This document shows positions 1 through 5,026 of a stretch of DNA of 5,225 bases, piece by piece. The notes beneath the pieces were generated by a model. It worked only from the letters and a program-made list of their open reading frames with translations. It searched no databases and was not told where the DNA came from. The position numbers and the translations under genes are program-made. Each line of letters begins with the position of its first letter. Within the stretch, counting starts at the first letter, position 1. Source of the stretch: Chloroflexia bacterium. Lineage in GTDB: Bacteria > Chloroflexota > Chloroflexia > Thermomicrobiales > CFX8. The stretch lies in NCBI GenBank assembly GCA_013696045.1, contig JACCZH010000027.1, positions 1 to 5,225 on the forward strand, read 5' to 3'.

Positions 1-6
1 GGTAAG

Positions 7-46
7 AAATAGCCCGCCTGGATTTATCCAAGCGGGCTATTTGTTT
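7..46 (+). terminator. Intrinsic terminator of the upstream gene
   Basis: A perfect 11-bp stem (7-17 pairs with 32-42, A/T-rich at its base and GCCCGC at its top) is extended by four more pairs after one mismatch (19-22 with 27-30), around a TTTA loop. TTTGTTT follows at the base. This is a standard Rho-independent terminator on the + strand. It ends a gene lying before the window and separates that gene from the binding-protein unit. The other strand lacks a T-run beyond the stem, so strong bidirectional action is less likely. Confidence 0.85.
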
Positions 47-139
47 GACGTAATGCGCTTCTTGTGGCATTCATTATGTCCGCATGCGGAACAATAAAGT
101 CCTTTCTTACGCATTTTTCTCACGAAACGCATCCTTTAG

Positions 140-159
140 GGTTAAGATGAGTGTTAACC
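140..159. repeat. Short inverted repeat, possible operator
   Basis: GGTTAA (140-145) and TTAACC (154-159) form a perfect 6-bp inverted repeat with an 8-bp spacer. It lies about 145 bp before the binding-protein start and at the upstream edge of the structured leader. Its shape fits a dimeric repressor site, but no regulator gene is present in the window to match it. It could also form a short hairpin in RNA that competes with the first leader hairpin for CC at 158-159. The weak -10-like TAAGAT (143-148) lies inside it but has no credible -35. The functional call is a guess. Confidence 0.25.
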
Positions 160-233
160 AGGTCCGGCAGGCCCGGACTGGACGACTGCACTGGCTGAGC
201 CGCAGGGGCTGTAAGCCGGTGCTTTCGCTGTGA
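147..233 (+). CDS. Possible 28-residue leader ORF
   Basis: An ATG at 147 opens 28 codons ending at TGA 231-233. The peptide starts MSVNQVRQAR and ends CKPVLSL. It contains five Arg and one Lys and has no membrane segment. AGGG at 138-141 lies five bases before the ATG and could act as a weak ribosome-binding site. The ORF runs through the first two leader hairpins and stops just before the third, the arrangement expected of a leader peptide that couples ribosome movement to RNA folding. An ORF this short can easily occur by chance, and no known leader peptide is recognised. Conservation of the start, stop and frame in relatives would decide it. Confidence 0.25.
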   Translation: MSVNQVRQARTGRLHWLSRRGCKPVLSL

Positions 234-292
234 GAAACGTGTGGTGATGTCTGAGTCACCGCGCATAATGCTGCCCGTAAAGGGCAAGGAGG
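158..292 (+). promoter_or_regulatory. Structured 5' leader RNA with four hairpins
   Basis: Four hairpins follow one another up to the ribosome-binding site. The first pairs 158-160 and 162-167 with 173-181, with one bulged G. The second pairs 188-196 with 214-222 and carries an inner 4-bp stem, 198-201 with 207-210. The third pairs 239-247 with 256-264 and includes two G-U pairs. The fourth pairs GCCC 273-276 with GGGC 282-285 and abuts the AAGGAGG at 286-292. Such a compact leader suggests a cis-regulatory RNA acting on translation of the binding protein. I could not match it to a known riboswitch class: the conserved cores of the cobalamin, TPP, SAM, glycine and guanidine classes are not seen. 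The rest of 43-157 is A+T-richer and probably holds the promoter, but no convincing -35/-10 pair is visible. Confidence 0.45.
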
Positions 293-294
293 AT
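286..294 (+). promoter_or_regulatory. Strong ribosome-binding site of the binding-protein gene
   Basis: AAGGAGGAT is a near-perfect complement to the 16S rRNA 3' end. It sits 7-9 bases before the GTG at 302, which fixes this GTG as the start. The 3' arm of a small hairpin (273-285) ends at the base before it, so the fold of the leader could affect access to this site. Confidence 0.85.
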
Positions 295-301
295 TACCTA
301 C

Positions 302-2185
302 GTGTCATTCGAACAACAAGGGTTCGACACATTGCGAGCCCAGATTCTGAACGGTCAACTAAGCCGGCGACTGGTCTTGAAGCGCGCTATGGCCCTGGGG
401 CTCAGCGCGCCTGTTATCGCTGGTCTGCTCGCAGCCTGTGGCGACGATGAAGAGGCTGGCGCTGACCCCACTAGCCCGTCGTCCGCGGGCGGGGACAGCG
501 ACGCCACCGAACCATCCGGAGATGGCGAGGAGACGGAAGTTCCCGATGGCGAAGGCGACGAGACCCCGTCAGACACCGCCTCCGGTGGTGGCCAGCGTGG
601 CGGTGGCGGTCAGATTCGCCTGAACTACTGGCAGGCGCCGACGATCATCAATCCGCATCTTGCACAGGGCACGAAAGACTACCATGCCTCGCGCGTGTGC
701 CTGGAACCACTGATCGAATTCGACGACGACCTCAATCCGATGTTCTATCTCGCGACTGAGTACCCATCGATCGAAAACGAGACCCTCGCCGAAGACGGCA
801 CCTGGGCGATCTGGAAGCTCCGCGAAGGTGTTAAGTGGCACGACGGCGAAGACTTCAATGCGGAGGACGTCAAGTTCACCTACGACTGGATCGTCTCCGA
901 GGGCAACTCGGCCACGACCTTGGGCGTCTATCTCAACATCGAATCGGTTGAGATCGTTGATGACTACACCGTGCAGATCAACTTCAAGTCTCCCGACCCG
1001 GTGTGGTTCGATCCCTTCCGGGGTCACAACGGCCTCATTCTGCCTGAGCACATCTACCGTGACCATATGGGCGACGAAGGCCGCAACGCCCCCGCCAACC
1101 TGATGCCGATCGGCACGGGCCCGTTTCGTTGCGTCGATTTCCGCCCTGGCGATGTGGTGCTATACGAGATCTTCATGGACTACTGGGACGAAGGCAAGCC
1201 GTTCTTCGACTCGGTTGAGATGAAGGGTGGCGGCGACGCCGCCGCAGCGGCGCGTTCGGTGTTGCAGACCGGCGAGGCTGACTGGGCCTGGAACCTGGTG
1301 GTTGAGCCGCAGGTGCTCAACCAACTGGTTGACGCAGGCCAGGGCGAGCTGAGTGTCACTCCGGGTGTCTCCTACGAGCGCATTCTGATCAACTTTGCTG
1401 ATCCGCGCACCGAGGTTGACGGCGCATTCTCCGAGCCCAGCACAGAGCATCCACTCTTAAGCGACCGTAACATCCGCAAGGCGCTGGACCTGGCCATCCC
1501 GCGTGACGTTGTCAAGGAACAACTCTACGGCGAGGGTGACGAGGCCAGCGCGGCGCTTCTCCCAAATCTGGGTGTCTTCGAGAGCCCAAACATCACGTTC
1601 GAATATGAGCCAGAAGCCGCCCAGGCGTTGCTTGACGAGGCCGGCTTTACTGGCTTCGATCTGCTCTTCCAGACCTCCAACAGCGCGGTCCGGCAGCGTA
1701 ACCAGGAGATTCTCAAAGCGGAGTGGGAGCGGCTGGGCTTTACGGTTGAGCTGAAGGTTGTCGAGTCGAGCGTCTACTTCTCGGGCGATGTCGGCAACCC
1801 GGACACCACCAGTCACTTCTACGCCGACCTGGAGATGTATACGACTAGCCCATCCAGCCCGCTGCCAATCAGTTACCTCGAGCGCTGGCGCTCGGATGAC
1901 ATCGCCCAGCAGTCCAACAACTGGTCGGGGTCGAACTACACGCGCTACTCGAACCCGCAGATCGACGAGTGGCACGACGAGCTCAAGGGCACACTGGACG
2001 AGGACCGGCAGGTTGAACTGGTCCACCAGATTACCGAGCAGATCTGGGAAGATGTCGTTGAGATGACGGTGGTGACGGTTGCTGGTAAAGCGGCCAAGAG
2101 CAACCGCATCGCTGGGCATACAAACTATGTCTGGCAGTACAACCCGATGCCGCAGCTTAAAGACTGGACCTTGAACGAGGAGTAG
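302..2185 (+). CDS. ABC transporter solute-binding lipoprotein, family 5 (peptide/nickel type)
   Basis: This is the extracytoplasmic receptor of an ABC importer, 627 residues. It starts at GTG 302, supported by the AAGGAGG at 286-292. The N-terminus carries SRRLVLK (21-27), a twin-arginine-like motif, then a hydrophobic stretch and the lipobox LLAAC with Cys46 as the likely lipidated residue. Residues 47-103 form an acidic Gly/Ser/Pro/Thr linker with almost no hydrophobic residues, which tethers the receptor to the membrane. The family-5 (SBP_bac_5) domain runs from about 105 to the end. Its signature WKLREGVKWHDGEDFNAEDV lies near 171-190, followed by the region near GTGPFR and the C-terminal segment ending QYNPMPQLKDWTLNEE. 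The linker makes the protein longer than the usual 500-550 residues. The two permeases downstream support a role in peptide uptake, but the family also binds nickel chelates, opines and sugars, so the ligand is not determined. The gene has its own structured leader and terminator, which fits high receptor expression. Confidence 0.93.
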   Translation: MSFEQQGFDTLRAQILNGQLSRRLVLKRAMALGLSAPVIAGLLAACGDDEEAGADPTSPSSAGGDSDATEPSGDGEETEVPDGEGDETPSDTASGGGQRGGGGQIRLNYWQAPTIINPHLAQGTKDYHASRVCLEPLIEFDDDLNPMFYLATEYPSIENETLAEDGTWAIWKLREGVKWHDGEDFNAEDVKFTYDWIVSEGNSATTLGVYLNIESVEIVDDYTVQINFKSPDPVWFDPFRGHNGLILPEHIYRDHMGDEGRNAPANLMPIGTGPFRCVDFRPGDVVLYEIFMDYWDEGKPFFDSVEMKGGGDAAAAARSVLQTGEADWAWNLVVEPQVLNQLVDAGQGELSVTPGVSYERILINFADPRTEVDGAFSEPSTEHPLLSDRNIRKALDLAIPRDVVKEQLYGEGDEASAALLPNLGVFESPNITFEYEPEAAQALLDEAGFTGFDLLFQTSNSAVRQRNQEILKAEWERLGFTVELKVVESSVYFSGDVGNPDTTSHFYADLEMYTTSPSSPLPISYLERWRSDDIAQQSNNWSGSNYTRYSNPQIDEWHDELKGTLDEDRQVELVHQITEQIWEDVVEMTVVTVAGKAAKSNRIAGHTNYVWQYNPMPQLKDWTLNEE

Positions 2186-2209
2186 TTCTCGGGCCTGTCC
2201 TTCACGATA

Positions 2210-2246
2210 ACAACCCGGCCGGAGAAATTCAGCCGGGTTGTCCTTT
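2210..2246 (+). terminator. Intrinsic terminator after the binding-protein gene
   Basis: A perfect 10-bp GC-rich stem (ACAACCCGGC 2210-2219 with GCCGGGTTGT 2232-2241) and a 12-base loop lie 24 bases after the stop codon. The tail TCCTTTAG is only modestly T-rich, so termination may be partial. It would set the receptor transcript apart from the permease transcript, or reduce read-through into it. Confidence 0.7.
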
Positions 2247-2268
2247 AGCGGGTAATGTTGAGATGCAT

Positions 2269-2508
2269 GTAGGGCGGCTTGTCCCCTCCCATTTGCATCA
2301 ACGTAAGGAATCCACGTCAGAGAACGCTGTTACGGTGTTCATCCCTTCGGCTGCGCTCAGGGCAGGCTCTGAGTCAACGAAGGATCTCGCCGTGGGCCGC
2401 CGAGTGGGGAAACCAGAGATTCTTCGTTGACTCAGAATAACTGAAAAAGACCGCTCTTCTCCCTCATTTCGCTTACGTTGATGCGAATGGACGGGCCGCC
2501 TCCCCTAC
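2269..2508. repeat. Nested imperfect palindrome, possible MITE or structured RNA
   Basis: Two long arms face each other. The outer arm pairs GTAG 2269-2272 with CTAC 2505-2508 and 2273-2283 with 2490-2500. After a 6-base bulge it continues with 18 pairs, 2290-2307 with 2472-2489. Inside it, a second 21-bp stem pairs 2368-2388 with 2416-2436, leaving a 27-base loop. All differences within the three long paired blocks (2273-2283, 2290-2307 and 2368-2388) are G-U compatible on the + strand. Bases 2308-2367 and 2437-2471 are largely unpaired. There is no ORF inside and no transposase. The shape fits a non-autonomous miniature transposable element or a dispersed intergenic repeat, and a stable RNA is a second option. 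No clear target-site duplication was found at the ends. It lies between the receptor gene and its permeases and accounts for much of their unusual separation. Confidence 0.6.
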
Positions 2509-2564
2509 CGGCGTTCATCAGGCGGCCGTAGATCCAGAGCGCATACTGGGACGTACCTGTTAGA

Positions 2565-2577
2565 GAGATCACATCTC
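2565..2577. repeat. Small palindrome GAGAT-CAC-ATCTC
   Basis: A perfect 5-bp inverted repeat with a 3-base centre lies about 80 bases before the -10 candidate at 2655. It could be a protein-binding site, but repeats this small are common by chance. Nothing else is recognisable in 2509-2654. Confidence 0.15.
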
Positions 2578-2654
2578 AGGATGCCGTGCCAGCGAAACAG
2601 TCAATGAAATACGGAGATTCGTGGCGTAACTTGTGGTCCCAATGTTTGTGCTAG

Positions 2655-2663
2655 TGCTATGAT
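2655..2663 (+). promoter_or_regulatory. Extended -10 promoter candidate for the permease genes
   Basis: TGCTATGAT is an extended -10 element: the TGn motif is followed by TATGAT, a five-of-six match to TATAAT. TTGTGG at 2631-2636 is a possible -35, but the 21-base spacing is too long, so the extended -10 would have to carry most of the recognition. Transcription would begin near 2670, 26 bases before the regulator remnant and about 147 bases before the first permease gene. It is the best promoter signal in the gap and fits separate transcription of the permeases after the terminator at 2210. Confidence 0.4.
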
Positions 2664-2695
2664 TCTCCAAATAGAGTGACCAACGCGAATATACG

Positions 2696-2791
2696 ATGTC
2701 AGAGGTTTCACTACGATGGCTGCTGGGACAGCCAAAGGAGAGCAAACTCATTGCTCTCTACGGGGGAATGCAGCATTTAGACTGGCCGGCC
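2696..2791 (+). pseudogene. 5' remnant of a PucR-type regulator gene
   Basis: From ATG 2696 the frame encodes MSEVSLRWLLGQP, a variable stretch, then LYGGMQHLDWPA. This follows the opening of the PucR N-terminal sensory domain of bacterial purine-catabolism-type regulators: a V-S/T-L/V-R..LL..P helix, a short variable stretch, then L..G...LD.P. The resemblance covers about 32 residues and stops at the GC-rich repeat at 2784-2797. The frame stays open to 3124 only because it overlaps the permease gene in another frame, and the residues there are not PucR-like. A full-length PucR regulator has several hundred residues and a C-terminal helix-turn-helix, both absent. There is no good ribosome-binding site. 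I read it as the stub left by a deletion that fused a regulator's 5' end to the permease genes. A chance resemblance or a translated leader is possible. Confidence 0.4.
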
Positions 2792-2816
2792 GGCCGGAAG
2801 ATTGAAAGCAGGTTGG

Positions 2817-3776
2817 ATGGGACGTTACATCGTTCGCCGGTTGCTCACGGCGATTCCGACGCTTTTCGCGATCAGCTTGATCATCTTCACGATTCTGGCG
2901 CTCGCGCCGGGCGATCCGCTTTCGGACCTTGCCTTGAACGACGCGGTGCCAATCGAGCTGAGGCAGCAGCTTCGCGCGGACCTCGGTCTCGACGATCCCA
3001 TCCCGGTTCGGTATGCCAAGTGGTTTCGGGGAATGGCAACCGGCAGCTTCGGCATCTCGTTCCGCACTCGCGCTCCAGTCATCGATTCCATCAAACAACG
3101 CTTGCCGACCACCTTGTGGATTAGTGGAACCGCGCTGATTCTCGGCATCGGGATCGCAATCCCGATCGGGGTGCTTGCCGCAGTGAAGCAGTATTCCATC
3201 TTCGACCAGGTGTCCACGACGATCGCATTCTTTGGCTTCTCGATTCCAACCTTCTTCTCGGGGCTGATGCTCATACTGTTATTCAGTGTCAATCTCGGCT
3301 GGTTACCGTCGATATACAGGTCGACGTTAACCGACACAGGAAGTGACCTGTTGATTGCGCAGTTTAAGCAATCAATCATGCCTATCATAGTGCTTGGGCT
3401 CTTCTCGGGGGCGACGTTGACCAGGTTCGTGCGGGCATCAATGCTTGAGAACCTGCATATGGATTACGTGCGCACCGCGCGGGCCAAAGGGCTGCGCGAA
3501 GGCAAAGTCATCAACGGGCATGTGCTGCGCAATGCCCTCGTTCCAGTGGTCACCATCGTTGCGTTGCAGATACCGGGCGTTATTACCGGAGCGGTGATTA
3601 CCGAACAGGTGTTCAGTATCCCTGGACTCGGCCGGCTGCTCATTGAATCCATTCAGAACAACGACACGCCGGTCGTGATGACATTAACATTCCTGTTCTC
3701 GATTCTTGTGGTGATCTTCAACCTCATAGCTGACGTGCTGTATGGGGTGCTGGATCCGAGAATCAAGTACTCGTAG
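2817..3776 (+). CDS. dppB: ABC transporter permease, DppB/OppB type
   Basis: This is the first inner-membrane channel subunit of a family-5 ABC importer, 319 residues from ATG 2817, beginning MGRYIVRRLLTAIP, the usual start of this family. A TTG at 2802 would add five residues but has its only purine-rich site one base away, so ATG 2817 is preferred, with a weak AGG at 2810-2812. About six membrane helices are visible: roughly 9-30, 102-124, 137-160, 187-204, 242-262 and 285-308. Further family marks are LAPGDPL after helix 1, the FGISFRTRAPV segment near 78-88, and the EAA-type coupling loop near 221-245 (ARAKGL..G..I..H.LRNALVPVV), which contacts the ATPase. TEQVFSIPGLGRLL and the C-terminal DPRIKYS are also typical. 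It pairs with the next gene. The substrate is not fixed by sequence, and the symbol marks the family only. Confidence 0.93.
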   Translation: MGRYIVRRLLTAIPTLFAISLIIFTILALAPGDPLSDLALNDAVPIELRQQLRADLGLDDPIPVRYAKWFRGMATGSFGISFRTRAPVIDSIKQRLPTTLWISGTALILGIGIAIPIGVLAAVKQYSIFDQVSTTIAFFGFSIPTFFSGLMLILLFSVNLGWLPSIYRSTLTDTGSDLLIAQFKQSIMPIIVLGLFSGATLTRFVRASMLENLHMDYVRTARAKGLREGKVINGHVLRNALVPVVTIVALQIPGVITGAVITEQVFSIPGLGRLLIESIQNNDTPVVMTLTFLFSILVVIFNLIADVLYGVLDPRIKYS

Positions 3777-3816
3777 ATACGATCTGTAGCGAGTGTCACA
3801 GCCGAGACAATGGATG

Positions 3817-3820
3817 AGGA
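3817..3820 (+). promoter_or_regulatory. Ribosome-binding site that decides the dppC start
   Basis: AGGA (within GAGGAAA) lies eight bases before GTG 3829. The in-frame upstream starts, GTG 3793 and ATG 3814, have no comparable site. GTG 3829 is therefore the likely initiation codon. Confidence 0.65.
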
Positions 3821-3828
3821 AAAGTAGC

Positions 3829-4779
3829 GTGGCAGAAGCAAGCGAATCCCGAACTCAACAGCCAGTCGCCAGCCCGGCGACTGAAATCAGCAGCCTGGCG
3901 TCCAAGAAGCCACGGTCATTGTGGAGCGACGCCTGGCGCACGTTCCGCAGGCACAGGCTGGCGTTGCTCGGCACCTTTGTGATTGTGACGTTGCTGCTTG
4001 TGACCGCCATCGGTCCGTTCTTCCGCGAGATGAGCGCAATCGATTTCACGTCGTCAACCCAGGCTCCATCGTTGTCGCATCCGTTCGGCACTGACGACCT
4101 CGGGCGCGACATCATGGCGCGTGTCTTCTGGGGTGGCCGTGTGTCACTCTCGGTGGGTGTCGTGGCGGTGGTGATCGCTATCTCGCTGGGAACGCTGATT
4201 GGAGCGGTGTCCGGGTTCTTCGGCGGATTCATGGACTCGGCGCTGATGCGCTTCACCGACATGGCTATCTCGCTGCCCATTCTCCCGCTGCTGCTGCTGT
4301 GCAGTTACCTGTTTCGTGACTCGCTGACCGCTCGTTTCGGCACTCCCCTGGGCCCGTTCATTCTTGTTGTGGGCCTGATTGGTGTGTTGAGCTGGATGCC
4401 GGTTGCCCGGCTGGTGCGCGCCTCGTTCCTCTCCGTGAAAGAGAAGGAATTTATTGAGGCCGCCTACTGCATTGGCGCCTCACGCTCATCGATCATCTTC
4501 CGGCACATCCTGCCCAACACCATCGGTCCGGTTATTGTCGCGGCGACCATTGGCATCGGTAGCGCGATTATTACCGAGTCGTCACTCTCGTTCCTGGGCC
4601 TCGGCTTCCCGCCGGATACCCCGACCTGGGGCCGCTTGCTCTTTGACGGCCGTAACTATATGGACTTTGCGTCCTGGTTTGTGATCTTCCCGGGCCTGGC
4701 GATCTTCCTGTCGGTGCTTTCGATCAACTATATCGGCGACGGTCTCCGCGATGCATTCGACCCGCGCCGCACGATGTAG
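3829..4779 (+). CDS. dppC: ABC transporter permease, DppC/OppC type
   Basis: This is the second membrane subunit of the importer, 316 residues from GTG 3829; a longer form from GTG 3793 is less well supported. The first 30 residues (AEASESRTQQPVASP...) are polar and probably cytoplasmic. The OppC N-terminal segment WRTFRRHRLALLG precedes helix 1 (about 45-65). The family hallmark HPFGTDDLGRDI lies near 84-95. More helices follow near 106-128, 143-163, 175-191, 235-250 and 283-301. The EAA coupling loop is clear at about 210-229 (EAAYCIGAS...IIFRHILPN), and SSLSFLGLG..PDTPTWG and the C-terminal GDGLRDAFDPR are classic. It lies 52 bases after the first permease gene and is surely co-transcribed with it. 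A terminator follows, with no ATPase gene behind it. The symbol denotes the family; the substrate is unknown. Confidence 0.94.
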   Translation: MAEASESRTQQPVASPATEISSLASKKPRSLWSDAWRTFRRHRLALLGTFVIVTLLLVTAIGPFFREMSAIDFTSSTQAPSLSHPFGTDDLGRDIMARVFWGGRVSLSVGVVAVVIAISLGTLIGAVSGFFGGFMDSALMRFTDMAISLPILPLLLLCSYLFRDSLTARFGTPLGPFILVVGLIGVLSWMPVARLVRASFLSVKEKEFIEAAYCIGASRSSIIFRHILPNTIGPVIVAATIGIGSAIITESSLSFLGLGFPPDTPTWGRLLFDGRNYMDFASWFVIFPGLAIFLSVLSINYIGDGLRDAFDPRRTM

Positions 4780-4794
4780 GGCCTCACTCCCGGT

Positions 4795-4815
4795 CCCTCT
4801 TGCGTACGGAGAGGG
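4795..4815 (+). other. Hairpin after the permease operon
   Basis: CCCTCT (4795-4800) pairs with AGAGGG (4810-4815) around a 9-base loop, 15 bases after the dppC stop. It has no T-run, so it is not a terminator on its own. It may protect the mRNA 3' end or simply be spacer sequence. Confidence 0.35.
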
Positions 4816-4833
4816 CAACTGCTGATAAGAAAC

Positions 4834-4864
4834 TGGCCCGCCCTGATCGGCGGGCCACTGTTTT
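4834..4864 (+). terminator. Strong intrinsic terminator after dppC
   Basis: TGGCCCGCC (4834-4842) pairs perfectly with GGCGGGCCA (4849-4857) around a 6-base loop, followed by CTGTTTTGT. This ends the permease transcript. It resembles the terminator at 7-46: both have TAAGAAA on the 5' side and a GCCCGC-containing arm. Confidence 0.88.
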
Positions 4865-4886
4865 GTCTGGCACAATGCGGCGGAAG

Positions 4887-5001
4887 GTAGAGACGTTCCG
4901 TTGGAACGTCTTCGCCTGGCCAGCAGGCATCGAAAAGCGGGCAACTGGACCGTCGGTGGAACGTGGAAACGGGGAGAAGACGCCCCACCGGGCGTCTCTA
5001 C
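4887..5001. repeat. 115-bp MITE-like inverted-repeat element
   Basis: The ends are GTAGAGACG (4887-4895) and its exact complement CGTCTCTAC (4993-5001). The similarity between the arms resumes further in (CGTCTTC 4907-4913 against GAAGACG 4976-4982). Each arm is also a hairpin by itself: GACGTTCC/GGAACGTC (4892-4899 with 4903-4910) and GACGCCC/GGGCGTC (4979-4985 with 4990-4996). A third hairpin, GCCTG/CAGGC, lies at 4914-4928. The hairpin tips differ between the arms yet each stays self-complementary. There is no coding capacity. The form matches the palindromic intergenic repeats with GTAGAGACG ends that I recall from Chloroflexota and cyanobacteria. No target-site duplication is obvious. 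It fills most of the gap between the terminator and the next gene. Confidence 0.65.
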
Positions 5002-5007
5002 TATAAA
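5002..5007 (+). promoter_or_regulatory. -10-like box at the edge of the repeat
   Basis: TATAAA (5002-5007) matches TATAAT at five of six bases and directly follows the last base of the 115-bp repeat. No good -35 lies at the right distance: 4979-4984 is GACGCC, inside the repeat. If used, transcription would begin about 12 bases before the ATG at 5027, giving a very short leader. AGGG at 5015-5018 could then serve as the ribosome-binding site. Confidence 0.3.
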
Positions 5008-5026
5008 AATGGTGAGGGTTCGCCGG

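Noticed and set aside
45..50. TTGACG as a -35 promoter element
   Set aside because: No acceptable -10 lies 16-19 bases downstream; the nearest AT-rich hexamer, CATTAT, is 21 bases away and a poor match.
210..265. Resemblance to a cobalamin riboswitch (AAGCCGGTG and GAGTCACC)
   Set aside because: The B12 box needs the pattern AGYCMGGAGACCKGCC; here the central GGA-ACC part is missing and the other conserved core segments do not line up.
1457..2119. A 220-codon open frame on the minus strand
   Set aside because: It lies entirely inside the binding-protein gene, opposite well-conserved family-5 sequence, and its product has no recognisable motifs. It is a G+C-driven shadow frame.
2269..2508. 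CRISPR array or attachment site
   Set aside because: The repeats are inverted, not direct and regularly spaced, and no integrase, tRNA or cas gene is nearby.
2802..2816. TTG 2802 as the dppB start
   Set aside because: The purine-rich site is one base from it, too close, and the family typically begins at the MGRYIVRRLL sequence that starts at ATG 2817.
2696..3124. A 142-codon gene overlapping dppB
   Set aside because: Only the first 32 or so residues look like a protein family. The rest overlaps the conserved N-terminal half of dppB in another frame and is Arg/Ser/His-rich, as expected of a shadow frame.
3793..3828. GTG 3793 or ATG 3814 as the dppC start
   Set aside because: Neither has a ribosome-binding site, whereas GTG 3829 has AGGA eight bases upstream.
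4800..5006. A 68-codon plus-strand frame after dppC
   Set aside because: It runs through the terminator hairpin and the 115-bp palindromic repeat, lacks a ribosome-binding site and shows no family motif.
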